Both the position numbers and the translations under genes were made by a program. The notes under the pieces are model-generated. The model made no database searches and had not been told where the DNA came from. It was given only the letters and a program-made list of their open reading frames with translations. From the IMG/VR virus record IMGVR_UViG_3300046463_000833, positions 1-39,307 of that record: DNA of 39,307 nt; one strand, 5' to 3'. The first letter of the stretch is position 1. Each line of letters opens with the position of its first letter. Source of the DNA: a virus. Below, in pieces: positions 17,882 through 24,823 of this stretch.

Positions 17882-17930
17882 GTCACACCACGCTCACAAA
17901 TGTCACACGCCGGTCACACGGGTCTACAAT
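17882..17930 (+). promoter_or_regulatory. Phased TCACAC repeats and -10 before HTH gene
   Basis: Four near-identical hexamers TCACAC/TCACAA start at 17883, 17894, 17903 and 17914, spaced 11, 9 and 11 bases, about one helical turn each. They end just before a TACAAT -10 at 17925-17930. No good -35 is present at the right distance, so this may be an activator-dependent or repressed promoter for the HTH gene at 17955. The repeats also lie just upstream of the leftward portal gene and could control both. Confidence 0.6.
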
Positions 17931-17954
17931 CGAGACGAACGGGAAGGTCAATGA

Positions 17955-18347
17955 ATGCGGCCGCAGTTAGTGATTCAGCCGAGGCTCTTCTCTGATGGCC
18001 TTTTGCCTGCCGATCCTAGAGCGGAAGAACGCGCGATACGGTGGAGACAACGCCTCCGCATGATGAACGCAGACGAATCAGGCTTGGCCGCCGTCGATGA
18101 ATTGGCGCCACGCTTCCACACTGCGGCATACAGCGACGATGACCGCTACGTCTTGCGGGGCGCGAAAGCAGGCATTCCGACACGCGTCCTTGCTGCACGG
18201 CTCCACATCAGCGTCCAAGCCGTCAACCAACGCTTCGTCGCCATCCATCGACGGGCAGGTGCGCCCACTGCAACCACTGCGCGCGAAGGTTTGGTCGTCT
18301 ACATGGCAATGGTGCCGGCACCCGCCGCGCGTCTCCTTTCAGCTTGA
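17955..18347 (+). CDS. LuxR-type HTH regulator
   Basis: A 130-residue protein starting at the second of two ATGs (the first gives a 14-residue dead end), eight bases after GGGAAGG. The C-terminal half holds a four-helix HTH: AGIPTRVLAARLHISVQAVN followed by QRFVAIHRRAG, which reads like a LuxR/sigma-region-4-type recognition domain. The N-terminal 60 residues have no recognised sensor. It lies on the + strand between the leftward portal and terminase genes, behind a phased repeat array, and may control late genes or itself. Tandem palindromes overlap its stop codon. Target and role are inferred. Confidence 0.72.
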   Translation: MRPQLVIQPRLFSDGLLPADPRAEERAIRWRQRLRMMNADESGLAAVDELAPRFHTAAYSDDDRYVLRGAKAGIPTRVLAARLHISVQAVNQRFVAIHRRAGAPTATTAREGLVVYMAMVPAPAARLLSA

Positions 18348-18369
18348 AAGCTGGCTTTCAACTTGAAAG
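18336..18369. promoter_or_regulatory. Tandem palindromes, operator-like
   Basis: CTTTCAGCTTGAAAG (18336-18350) and CTTTCAACTTGAAAG (18355-18369) are two perfect-arm palindromes with starts 19 bases apart. They begin inside the last codons of the HTH gene and extend into the gap before the HNH gene. Two near-identical dyads on almost the same helix face are typical of an operator for a dimeric HTH protein. Confidence 0.6.
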
Positions 18370-18405
18370 GTCGCTAGACCAGCCAGAGGGGTAGGGTGTA
18401 ACTAG

Positions 18406-18435
18406 CCCTCGCCGGCGCTGTAACGCCGGCGAGGG
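18406..18435 (+). other. Perfect 12-bp stem-loop before HNH gene
   Basis: CCCTCGCCGGCG and CGCCGGCGAGGG are exact inverted repeats around a six-base loop. The stem is GC-rich and very stable but has no T tract. It may stop or pause transcription coming from the HTH gene, or protect the 5' end of the HNH mRNA. Confidence 0.6.
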
Positions 18436-18459
18436 AACGATGCCACGGAGGTGAAGCAC

Positions 18460-18769
18460 ATGGCACCGCATGGACATTCTCGCCGTTGGGGCCTGCACGG
18501 CAACGGCTGTGCCGCCGATGGAATGAGTCCGCACGCGCGGGTACGAGTGCTCGACAGAGACAACTGGACCTGCCGCGCGTGCGGCGATCGAGGCTCGGAC
18601 GTGCATCACCTGTCGGACGCGGACTACAGGAGCGACAACCCGCGGGGCATGGTCAACCCTGTGCCGCTCGTGCCACCAGTCCGAGCATCGTCTGTTTGGG
18701 CAGGTGATCTACCAATCGATACCACGCCCTGTGCCGAGGTCCCAATTGCCGCTGCCGTTGGCTGCCTGA
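18460..18769 (+). pseudogene. HNH endonuclease with apparent +1 frameshift
   Basis: Starts at an ATG six bases after a strong GGAGGTGA. The first frame gives RVLDRDNWTCRACGDRG and VHHLSDADYRSDNPRGMVN, the first Cys pair and central His pair of an HNH fold. The expected end (LCRSCHQSEHRLFG, the second Cys pair and last His) is encoded in the next frame from about 18660 to a TGA at 18767. Removing one C from the AACCCTG run at 18655-18661 restores one continuous HNH protein of about 103 residues. Without a shift the first frame runs on into non-HNH sequence. Phage HNH enzymes beside terminase often help DNA packaging. The shift could be a base-calling error, a decayed gene or programmed frameshifting. 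Confidence 0.72.
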
Positions 18770-18793
18770 GTTTTGTCAGTTCTGGCAGTCGAT

Positions 18794-20005
18794 TTATCGC
18801 CGGCCGGCCGCGAACCGATAGCTCGAGCGTGGCCGTTCGGCCGTGGCCAACTGCGACCCCAGCCAAGCGAGGCAAAGGCCAATTACGCAGTCGTCGTGAA
18901 GACCCGGCGGCGCCGAGTACCGCACCATGCCCGTCACGGTCACGCTGCTCTCAAAGGCCAGGAGCTCCGAGATCTGCACGGGGTCGTCCAGCAGACTGAT
19001 CTGGTTCTGCTCGATCGCCAGTGCCAGTGACCGTACCGCGGCGTCCTTCGAGGCGTTGGTGGCCGTCCACGCATAAATCGGCAGTGCCGCGCGGGCTGAC
19101 CCCAGCAATCGGGCATAGCCCGTCTGGAGGCGTTCGACCAGGGGGCCGCCCATGCTGTTGGCCTCGGCCACGATCTGCACCGGGTGGTAGAGCTCGGCCC
19201 ACTTATGGAGGCGCTCGGCTTGAAACTCGAAGTCGATATTCGAGAACCGGTCGAGGGCGACCTGCTCGTTGAGGGTGGCATCAATGACGCTGATGACCGT
19301 GAAATCGTTGGACCGTGCCCAGTCCACGCCGAACACGTACGTGTGGCCGCGCTGGGGTGGCATCTGCTTGAGACGGCTGATACCGCGCACGCCGCGGAAC
19401 ACGCCGGCTCCCTCGAGTTGCACGAAGTCGGCCAGGTACTCCTGGGCAAAGGTACGTTCGGGTAACTCGGCTCGAGCGGCGGCGATCTCGTCAGGGTGGA
19501 TGTAGGGCGATGCGCTCGAGGGCATCTGCCACGACGCCCACTCGGTCTGCAACGGGTCCTGGCCGAGCTGGTACAGCCGGTGAAACGCGTCCAGTCCTTT
19601 GGGGGTGCTCAGGAACCACGCGTCACCACCCAGCACGCTCAGGGTCGGACGGAGCGATGCCTGCCACACCGTGTCCAGATCGCGGACCATCGCGGCCTCG
19701 TCGACGACGATCCGGTGGTACTTCCGGCCGCGGCCGGCATCGGGGTCGTCCAGGGACCAGCACTCGACCGAGCCGCCGTTTCGGGTGACGATGCGGTGTT
19801 GCTGTTCGCTTTTGGCGACAGTGATGGGCTCGAGCACTTGCCGCAATTGCAGCCAGACGTCCTCGAGGTACTTGTACGTGGGCGCCATCCAGGCGCACGG
19901 CCAGCCATCCTGGGCGCCGAGGGCGACCAGTCGGATGCCGAGGGTGGTCTTGCCCATCTGACGGCCGCACGCGGCCACGTTGAAGCGATGCCGATCGTCA
20001 AGCAT
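18794..20005 (-). CDS. terL: Terminase large subunit (ATPase/nuclease)
   Basis: The packaging motor: it cuts concatemers and pumps DNA into the head. Walker A is CGRQMGKTT, and Walker B with catalytic Glu is RIVVDEAA. The coupling motif region follows (GDAWFLSTPKG). The RNase-H-like nuclease shows Asp in FGVDWARSNDFT, a middle EANSMGGPL and the C-terminal HDDCV. Most likely about 403 residues from the ATG at 20005. However, the family's LHPAQ motif lies just upstream, and a TTG at 20035 would include it. A much longer upstream start would overlap terS by 230 bases with low-complexity sequence and is unlikely. The stop converges on the rightward HNH gene. Confidence 0.92.
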   Translation of the reverse strand: MLDDRHRFNVAACGRQMGKTTLGIRLVALGAQDGWPCAWMAPTYKYLEDVWLQLRQVLEPITVAKSEQQHRIVTRNGGSVECWSLDDPDAGRGRKYHRIVVDEAAMVRDLDTVWQASLRPTLSVLGGDAWFLSTPKGLDAFHRLYQLGQDPLQTEWASWQMPSSASPYIHPDEIAAARAELPERTFAQEYLADFVQLEGAGVFRGVRGISRLKQMPPQRGHTYVFGVDWARSNDFTVISVIDATLNEQVALDRFSNIDFEFQAERLHKWAELYHPVQIVAEANSMGGPLVERLQTGYARLLGSARAALPIYAWTATNASKDAAVRSLALAIEQNQISLLDDPVQISELLAFESSVTVTGMVRYSAPPGLHDDCVIGLCLAWLGSQLATAERPRSSYRFAAGRR

Positions 20006-20429
20006 CCGCTGCTGAGCTGGATGAAGACTCGGCAAGTTCAGCAGTGTCGAGAGTTGGTGGCTGGGATTGTTCGACGGGTCGGAATCCGGCGAGAAGTCGA
20101 ATGAGCGTATCTCGCTCGGCGCCCAGCAGGGCGGCAAGGTCTCCGGCGGTTTGCCCTTGAACGTAGGCAGAGGACGCGGCCGCTTGAAGTTGAGCGCGAA
20201 TCGTCGTGACGTGTTCGGCGACGAGGTCAAAGAGCATCGCCTCGAGGGCTTCTGGCGTACGAGCGTTCGCGCGGGTCATTGCAACCGTTGCATCGGCGCT
20301 GGCCCAACGTGAGACGACCGCGGGATCGAGGTCGAAGCGGCCTGCGGTTTCGTTGATGGTGCCGCCGGCCATGACCGCGGCCAGGACCTGAGCGCGGAGC
20401 TCGGGCGGGTGAGCGACGCCGCGGGGCAT
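19998..20429 (-). CDS. terS: Terminase small subunit
   Basis: A 143-residue protein directly upstream of terL with a short overlap. Residues 8-45 form an HTH (PPELRAQVLAAVMAGGTINE, then RFDLDPAVVSRWAS) suited to recognising the packaging site. Residues 50-100 are helical (EALEAMLFDLVAEHVTTIRA), likely the oligomerisation core. The C-terminal 35 residues are Ser/Ala-rich and flexible. Length and order fit a TerS. The HTH resembles those of integrated DNA-binding domains in several TerS families; the exact family is not clear. Confidence 0.78.
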   Translation of the reverse strand: MPRGVAHPPELRAQVLAAVMAGGTINETAGRFDLDPAVVSRWASADATVAMTRANARTPEALEAMLFDLVAEHVTTIRAQLQAAASSAYVQGQTAGDLAALLGAERDTLIRLLAGFRPVEQSQPPTLDTAELAESSSSSAADA

Positions 20430-20627
20430 TCACTCGGGCCTCGGAGGCAGGGGACGGACGTCGTCTGGCTGGTAGGGAGCGACGACGCCGTCCGAGTCGA
20501 ATTTGATCAAGAGCAAGCCGCGGGGCCAGAGATCCTGGATGGTGCCAGAGCCGGCGGTGATACCGCTGAGCGGGACGTAGACGCGATCGCCGATCTGGTA
20601 GAGCTGCATGGATTCAGGATGATGCAT
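20430..20627 (-). CDS. Small beta-barrel (KOW/SH3-like) protein
   Basis: About 65 residues from the ATG giving MHHPES, seven bases from an AAGG and overlapping the previous gene by 14 bases. A second ATG six codons later is possible. The core reads as alternating strands and turns (IGDRVYVPLSGITAGSGTIQ, then GLLLIKFDSDGVVAPYQPDDV), like a KOW/SH3-type fold used for nucleic-acid or protein contact. Its stop abuts terS. Function unknown; a packaging or transcription accessory role is possible. Confidence 0.7.
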   Translation of the reverse strand: MHHPESMQLYQIGDRVYVPLSGITAGSGTIQDLWPRGLLLIKFDSDGVVAPYQPDDVRPLPPRPE

Positions 20628-20859
20628 GGTCGGCCTTGTCAAGGGCAGAGATGGCGTCGGCAATAGCACGATAGTGCGAACCGAACTTGAAACCCGGCGC
20701 CATCAGCGCCCGCGCGGCCTGGATGACGGTGTCCTGTGAGGCGATGTGTTGCTCGAGCAGATGATTGATGGATTCTTGCAGGGTGATGTGGGTTTTTGCG
20801 TTGGCGAGCTCGTGGCGAAGCTGCTCGAGCTCTTCGAGCAGGACCACGGTATTGGTCAC
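20614..20859 (-). CDS. Small coiled-coil protein
   Basis: About 81 residues from a GTG whose GTGA overlaps the methyltransferase stop. A GTG two codons earlier is also in frame. Residues 7-50 form a heptad-like helix (NTVVLLEELEQLRHELANAK), and the end is a short amphipathic helix (SHYRAIADAISALDKADHAS). No family recognised. It lies between the methyltransferase and the terminase genes, co-oriented and translationally coupled. Confidence 0.68.
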   Translation of the reverse strand: MTNTVVLLEELEQLRHELANAKTHITLQESINHLLEQHIASQDTVIQAARALMAPGFKFGSHYRAIADAISALDKADHASS

Positions 20860-21716
20860 GTCCACGCCTGGTCGGCCCTTACGTGGCCGTTGTTCATGCT
20901 TAGCGTCGAGGCGACCACCAACGTGCCGTTGACCGGGTCTGTATGACCGCGAGATTCCGTACCGCCGCGCATCGTCGCGGCGATCATCGGGAGCTCGACG
21001 CTAGCCCCTCGAGCGCCGCCATCAGCCTCGGCGGCAACTCCTTGCCCCGTTTCGCGGCCCGTCTGAGGATGCCCGCCGCAGCTTTCGCAGACAGCCAGTA
21101 CCGCCGCGGCACGGGCGCTGTCTGCAAGACAGCCGACAATGAAGACGCGGCGCCTTCTCTGGGGGACTCCGAAGTGGCGCGCGTCCAGAACCCGCCAGGC
21201 CACGCCATACCCGAGGTCGACCAGCCCCCGGAGTACGACACCGAAGTCGGCGCCCGGTTCTCCTCCGCTGGAAAGGAGTCCGGGAACATTCTCAATGAGG
21301 CACCATCGTGGCCGCAGTTCTCGCAGCACGCGGTGGAACTCATGCCAGAGACCGCTGCGATCGCCGGAAAGACCACGCCGTTGACCGGCCACGCTGACGT
21401 CCTGGCATGGGAATCCGCCGTAGACGAGGTCAATATCGCCGCATAGCCCTGACCGGGTTGGTTGCCGCCTGTGCTGTGCGTCATCAGCCCGTGGGCGTCC
21501 TTCGTCAGCCACGCCTCGCCGTTGCCCTTCACGATCAGCCCCATCGGCTCGACCGACTTTGCGAACGTCGTCAATGCGCTGCACCTCCGGCCAGTGCCGC
21601 GCGAGCACCGACAGACACCAGGGATCGTTTTCCACCTGCAGCACCGTCTCGATGCCAGCCCACTGCAGCCCTTGCTCGAAACCGCCGACACCCGAGAACA
21701 GCGACACGGCCCTCAT
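20856..21716 (-). CDS. C5-cytosine DNA methyltransferase, truncated and rearranged
   Basis: Would transfer methyl from AdoMet to cytosine C5. Motif I is LFSGVGGFEQGLQ, motif IV GGFPCQDVSVAG with the catalytic Cys, motif VI ENVPGLL, and motif VIII RVLDARHFGVPQRRRRVFIVG. Motifs IX and X are missing: the protein ends after ASTLSMNNGHVRADQ, 286 residues against over 350 usual. Between the DDV of motif III and motif IV lies an extra block of about 38 residues. In this frame it is Arg/Asp-rich with poor third-position GC, but in the next frame it gives a plausible methyltransferase-like stretch. The gene therefore looks scrambled and may be inactive. ATGA start overlap with the upstream gene. Confidence 0.85.
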   Translation of the reverse strand: MRAVSLFSGVGGFEQGLQWAGIETVLQVENDPWCLSVLARHWPEVQRIDDVRKVGRADGADREGQRRGVADEGRPRADDAQHRRQPTRSGLCGDIDLVYGGFPCQDVSVAGQRRGLSGDRSGLWHEFHRVLRELRPRWCLIENVPGLLSSGGEPGADFGVVLRGLVDLGYGVAWRVLDARHFGVPQRRRRVFIVGCLADSARAAAVLAVCESCGGHPQTGRETGQGVAAEADGGARGASVELPMIAATMRGGTESRGHTDPVNGTLVVASTLSMNNGHVRADQAWT

Positions 21717-21892
21717 CGGCGCCAGTACTCCCGCAGTTTTGCTGAGCGTTCGCGAGTGATCTGGACGCGCTGAAACCAGAGTTGGCGGGCCTTGAGGTCG
21801 TCGCCGTGGTCGAGGGCTGCTCTGGCTTTGGCTTCGAGGGAGATCATTTTGCGGGCCAGGTCGCGGAGATTGACCAGGGCGTAGTCAGTCAT
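21713..21892 (-). CDS. Small helical protein, 59 residues
   Basis: Starts MTDYALVNLRDLARK at an ATG overlapping the previous gene's stop by four bases; it ends overlapping the methyltransferase start the same way. Entirely helical and charged, with amphipathic stretches (LARKMISLEAKARAALDHGD; RQLWFQRVQITRERSAKL). No known family. Coupled to the methyltransferase; function unknown. Confidence 0.75.
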   Translation of the reverse strand: MTDYALVNLRDLARKMISLEAKARAALDHGDDLKARQLWFQRVQITRERSAKLREYWRR

Positions 21893-22017
21893 GCGGGACG
21901 TGACCAGTGGGGGACGGTTTTGTGGCAACGGACGCAGCGATCGAGGGCCAGGAGACGGCTGGGGGAACGGACCCAGAACCGCCAGCGGTGACCCAGAAAC
22001 AGACAGCGCAGGTTCAC
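21889..22017 (-). CDS. Tiny zinc-knuckle-like protein, 42 residues
   Basis: A 42-codon gene with GTGA overlap at its start (stop of the 22014 gene) and ATGA overlap at its end. The protein begins MNLRCLFLGHRWRFWVRSPS and ends LALDRCVRCHKTVPHW, giving Cys/His at its start and a Cys-x2-Cys-His later, a pattern of small phage zinc-binding proteins. Double coupling makes it convincing despite its size. Metal binding is inferred from the motif only. Confidence 0.72.
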   Translation of the reverse strand: MNLRCLFLGHRWRFWVRSPSRLLALDRCVRCHKTVPHWSRPA

Positions 22018-22247
22018 GGCGTAGGTGGCCACGGCGAGCGATACCACGACGGTGTGCCATCAGGACTCAGCAGTACCTGGGTGACCTCGACGCCGTACCC
22101 CGTCGTCTGAGAGGCGACCCAGTTACGGACATCCTCCAGAGACGCTGACGCATCGAACGATTTCGTCGCGCGACCGGCCATACCCGGGCCAGTCTCGAAG
22201 GTCGTCCACCACGTGACAGTAACGACGAATCTGCCCTCAGAGTTCAC
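22014..22247 (-). CDS. Small protein, unknown function
   Basis: A 77-residue protein from a GTG, 11 bases after AGGAGG. The sequence is beta-rich (RFVVTVTWWTTFETGPG; YGVEVTQVLLSPDGTPSWYR) with one helix (SLEDVRNWVASQ). No recognised family. First gene after the helicase, coupled to the tiny zinc-like gene. Confidence 0.68.
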   Translation of the reverse strand: MNSEGRFVVTVTWWTTFETGPGMAGRATKSFDASASLEDVRNWVASQTTGYGVEVTQVLLSPDGTPSWYRSPWPPTP

Positions 22248-22283
22248 ACTTCCGCAAGCCTCCTATCTTTACCCCCCTATAAA

Positions 22284-22452
22284 GCGAATTTTGCGAAGCG
22301 AAGTCTGCATCTCAAAAAGGGGAATCCGTTTCGCAAGACTTCGCGACAATTCGCACATTTGTCGGGTCGGCGGCGAAACGAACACCGGCGGCCCCGTTTC
22401 GTGTTTTCCCGACTTCGCCAAGTTCGCCGGGCTTCGCAAGCGAAGTGGCGAA
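22284..22452. repeat. Cluster of TTCGC/GCGAA pentamers
   Basis: Twelve copies of TTCGC or its complement fall within about 170 bp, at the 3' end of the helicase gene and just after its stop, next to an AT-richer stretch (CCCCCTATAAAGCGAATTTTGCG). Part of this encodes the helicase tail, so coding bias may explain some copies. The density and the continuation beyond the stop make an iteron-like origin or recombination scar possible. Confidence 0.45.
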
Positions 22453-23574
22453 CTCTGGGATTGCCCATATTTCGGTGCGTCCGTCGCGGTGTCGCACCAG
22501 GCGCTCCGAGTCGACGAGCGTGCCTGCGGCCTCGTCGAACTGGCGCGAGGTCAGGTGGCTGTTCTTGAGTGCGACGGTCCTCGAGCACCGCCCACCCTGG
22601 CCGCGGATGATGTCCAGCAAGCGCAGCCTGGACTCTTCTTCGCGGTTATGGGCGACCTCGTTAGTCAGGTAGAACTCCGCGGCGGCGTGGGTCTGTTCGA
22701 TAAAGCGAATCGCCTGATCCATGTCGGCGACGGTGAGGGCCATCGTGGTCGGGTCGCGGCTGACGTGAAACAACATCGCCACCTTCTGGGCCATCACCGG
22801 CCCGCGGCTCCGCATGCCACCGAAGTCGGACGATTCACGCGCGGCCAGACGGCACTTCCTGGCGAAGGCGTCGTACTGCGGCCGACACGCGGACATGTCG
22901 AACCGCCCGTGCAACTCCTGCACGGCTCGCAGGTGACCCGCTAGCCCGGCCTCTGTGCCGTCCTCGCGCGGGCCAGGATCGCCGATCGGTTCGCCCGCTT
23001 CGCGCGAAGGCGCGAACAGGAACCTGGCTAACCAGCCGCCGCGGAGGGCGCTGCCCTTGAAGGCTTGCGCGAACCAGTCGGGCGAGCTGGCACCCAGAAT
23101 GGTCACGCACGGGTGCTTCAGGGTGAAGCTGTCATCAGACTTGCGGAGCTGACGCACGAACACGTCGGGCACGTCGTACAACTCCGTCAGGGTCTGCTCG
23201 GCGCCGCTGTTGTAGTCACGTCCGAGCAGCGCCTGGAACGCGGCGAACTCCTGAATAACCCACAATCCGACCGGGTGGTTGCTCAACTGTTTGAGCAGTC
23301 CCTCCTGGCTGAAGGACGAGGGCAGCAGTCGATCACCCAATCCAGCCTTGCGAACAACGTTGACCGCCATGTCCAGCGGTACCGACTTGCCCATACCCGA
23401 TGGCGCCAGCACGACGCAGTTCAGGTTGGGGAACACCTCGCGCGACGGGCCGTCCATCCAGCACGCGGTACCCATGGCCACCGCGAGCGAGCACAAGCCG
23501 GCATGCATGTGGAACACCGACGGCGCATCGGTCCGTTTGCGCAGGTAGTCCCTGAACTCCGTCAAGTACGTCAC
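22312..23574 (-). CDS. DUF3987-type replicative helicase/ATPase
   Basis: A 420-residue P-loop protein. Walker A is LAPSGMGKS (about residues 57-65), Walker B region LWVIQEFAAF, and later VTILGASSPDWF as sensor-like motif with arginine-rich HLRGGWLARFLFAP nearby (ALRGGWLARF). The last 110 residues contain a winged-helix-like region (RLRLLDIIRGQGGRCSRTVA then LTSRQFDEAAGTLVDSERLV), as in DUF3987/primase-helicase proteins. It presumably unwinds DNA at the phage origin. It is coupled by ATGA to the primase-like gene upstream. The C-terminal tail is low-complexity. Confidence in the ATPase is high, in the precise family moderate. Confidence 0.82.
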   Translation of the reverse strand: MTYLTEFRDYLRKRTDAPSVFHMHAGLCSLAVAMGTACWMDGPSREVFPNLNCVVLAPSGMGKSVPLDMAVNVVRKAGLGDRLLPSSFSQEGLLKQLSNHPVGLWVIQEFAAFQALLGRDYNSGAEQTLTELYDVPDVFVRQLRKSDDSFTLKHPCVTILGASSPDWFAQAFKGSALRGGWLARFLFAPSREAGEPIGDPGPREDGTEAGLAGHLRAVQELHGRFDMSACRPQYDAFARKCRLAARESSDFGGMRSRGPVMAQKVAMLFHVSRDPTTMALTVADMDQAIRFIEQTHAAAEFYLTNEVAHNREEESRLRLLDIIRGQGGRCSRTVALKNSHLTSRQFDEAAGTLVDSERLVRHRDGRTEIWAIPEFATSLAKPGELGEVGKTRNGAAGVRFAADPTNVRIVAKSCETDSPF

Positions 23575-24029
23575 ACGTCCAGGTCCGACACGTCGATGAT
23601 CGGCCGTTCTGGTGGAGCTGATGGTGGCGGCGGAGTTGGTGGTGGTGGCGGCCTATCAGCCGGATGTTGCTGGTAGTACGCGGCGCGCTGCTCGAGCACC
23701 TCGTCCAGCGTTTCGCGGATCTCAATCTCGGGGACCTCGAGCTTTTCTGCCAGCGCGCGGACGTACGCCGACCTGGCGATCGGGGCTTGGCGCAACAGGG
23801 TGTCAACCATGTCCTCGCAGGCGGCGACGGTGCCCTGCAGGGTGGTCAGATCGTGGCCGCGGACATCCTCCAGGTGGTCGATCATCCACAACGGACCGTC
23901 GCGGGCGTTACGGATCATCGCCCCGAACGCCTCACCCCCACCGGGGGTGTTCAGCAGATCGGCCACGTCCTTCACTCCACGCGGGAGCTCGGCGACCTTG
24001 ACGCGAATGGCACGCGGTTGGCGGTCCAT
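23571..24029 (-). CDS. DnaG primase C-terminal-like protein lacking TOPRIM
   Basis: A 152-residue protein starting at the ATG three bases after the RecT-like stop (longer in-frame starts lie in that gene). Residues 5-40 (IRVKVAELPRGVKDVADLLN, GGGEAFGAMI) resemble the end of the TOPRIM fold and the following region of DnaG. Residues 40-120 (VAACEDMVDTLLRQAPIARS, YVRALAEKLEVPEIEIRETL) resemble its C-terminal helical, helicase-binding part. Zinc-binding and catalytic TOPRIM motifs are absent. The tail is Pro-rich. Next to a DUF3987 helicase it could be a helicase loader/adapter, or the remnant of a primase. ATGA overlap with the helicase. Confidence 0.68.
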   Translation of the reverse strand: MDRQPRAIRVKVAELPRGVKDVADLLNTPGGGEAFGAMIRNARDGPLWMIDHLEDVRGHDLTTLQGTVAACEDMVDTLLRQAPIARSAYVRALAEKLEVPEIEIRETLDEVLEQRAAYYQQHPADRPPPPPTPPPPSAPPERPIIDVSDLDV

Positions 24030-24031
24030 GC

Positions 24032-24823
24032 TCAGAACGCTTCGACCTCCTCCAGATGCTGCTCGCGGATGGTCGCTTCGGTGACGCGTTGGTTCAGCGC
24101 GATCGTCCAGCGTTCGACCTGGTCCACCGCCGGATTGGCGGGCAGCGGCTTGTGAGAAATCTTCAGGCGGTCCGCCTCGGCGCACACCTCGGCCCACTGC
24201 TCGAGGGCCACATCCATCCGGTCGGGGACATGCACCTCGGGCTCACGTTCACGGGTTGGCACGTACGCCGCTTCCTCCAGCACCTCGCCGGTGGTGATGT
24301 CGACGACGCGGCCCTCGCGTTCCACCGACGCGCCCATGATCTCGTCGGGGGTGTAGATCGCTCCGTTGAAAATCTCGGGGCAGTACCAGCGCGCACCGTT
24401 GGTCAGCGCACGAGAAAACAGCATGTTGCGCGGAAACTTCTTGTACGTCTCGGTGGCGAGGCCAGCGGTCTGCGCGTCCTTCATGGTGAAAATCGAATGC
24501 CCGATCTCCTGACCGCCCTCGAGGAACACCAGCTCGCAGAGCGAGTCGTCCAGATGCAGCACCCGGTAGGCGTATTTCCCCGAGCGCTGGACGGCCGCGC
24601 CCACCAGGTTTGCGCTCAGCGTCACCCGCCCCTTGACGATGTACACGCCCTGCATCGACGCCAGGGGGCCGAAGCCCAGCTCGGCGCCCGCCAGGATCTT
24701 GACGATGGCCTGGGCCGCGTCTCGGGTGTCCTGAAAGAAGCCCGACTTCACAAAGATCGCACCCAGCTTTTCGGTGTCGATCTCCTGCGGTCGGTATTGC
24801 ACGTTCGCGAGCGCCTGGGTCAT
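24032..24823 (-). CDS. RecT-like single-strand annealing protein
   Basis: A 263-residue protein likely to bind ssDNA and promote annealing in phage recombination. The core reads LGFGPLASMQGVYIVKGRVT and SANLVGAAVQRSGKYAYRVL, then FTMKDAQTAGL and the MLFSRALTNGARWYCPEIFN segment, the pattern of RecT/Bet-family proteins (core beta sheet plus C-terminal helix). The last 60 residues are a charged tail. Near it are RusA, Gp157-like and helicase genes, a typical recombination/replication block. No exonuclease partner is recognised. ATGA overlap with the next gene upstream. Confidence 0.8.
   Translation of the reverse strand: MTQALANVQYRPQEIDTEKLGAIFVKSGFFQDTRDAAQAIVKILAGAELGFGPLASMQGVYIVKGRVTLSANLVGAAVQRSGKYAYRVLHLDDSLCELVFLEGGQEIGHSIFTMKDAQTAGLATETYKKFPRNMLFSRALTNGARWYCPEIFNGAIYTPDEIMGASVEREGRVVDITTGEVLEEAAYVPTREREPEVHVPDRMDVALEQWAEVCAEADRLKISHKPLPANPAVDQVERWTIALNQRVTEATIREQHLEEVEAF

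Noticed and set aside
17919-17932. GGTCTACAATCG shared with 32500-32511 as a common promoter
   Set aside because: A 12-base match is expected by chance several times in 39 kb, and no common -35 is present.
20006-20230. Longer terminase large subunit start at 20230
   Set aside because: Would overlap terS by over 230 bases with Pro/Ser-rich, poorly conserved-looking sequence; starts at 20005 or 20035 fit the family.
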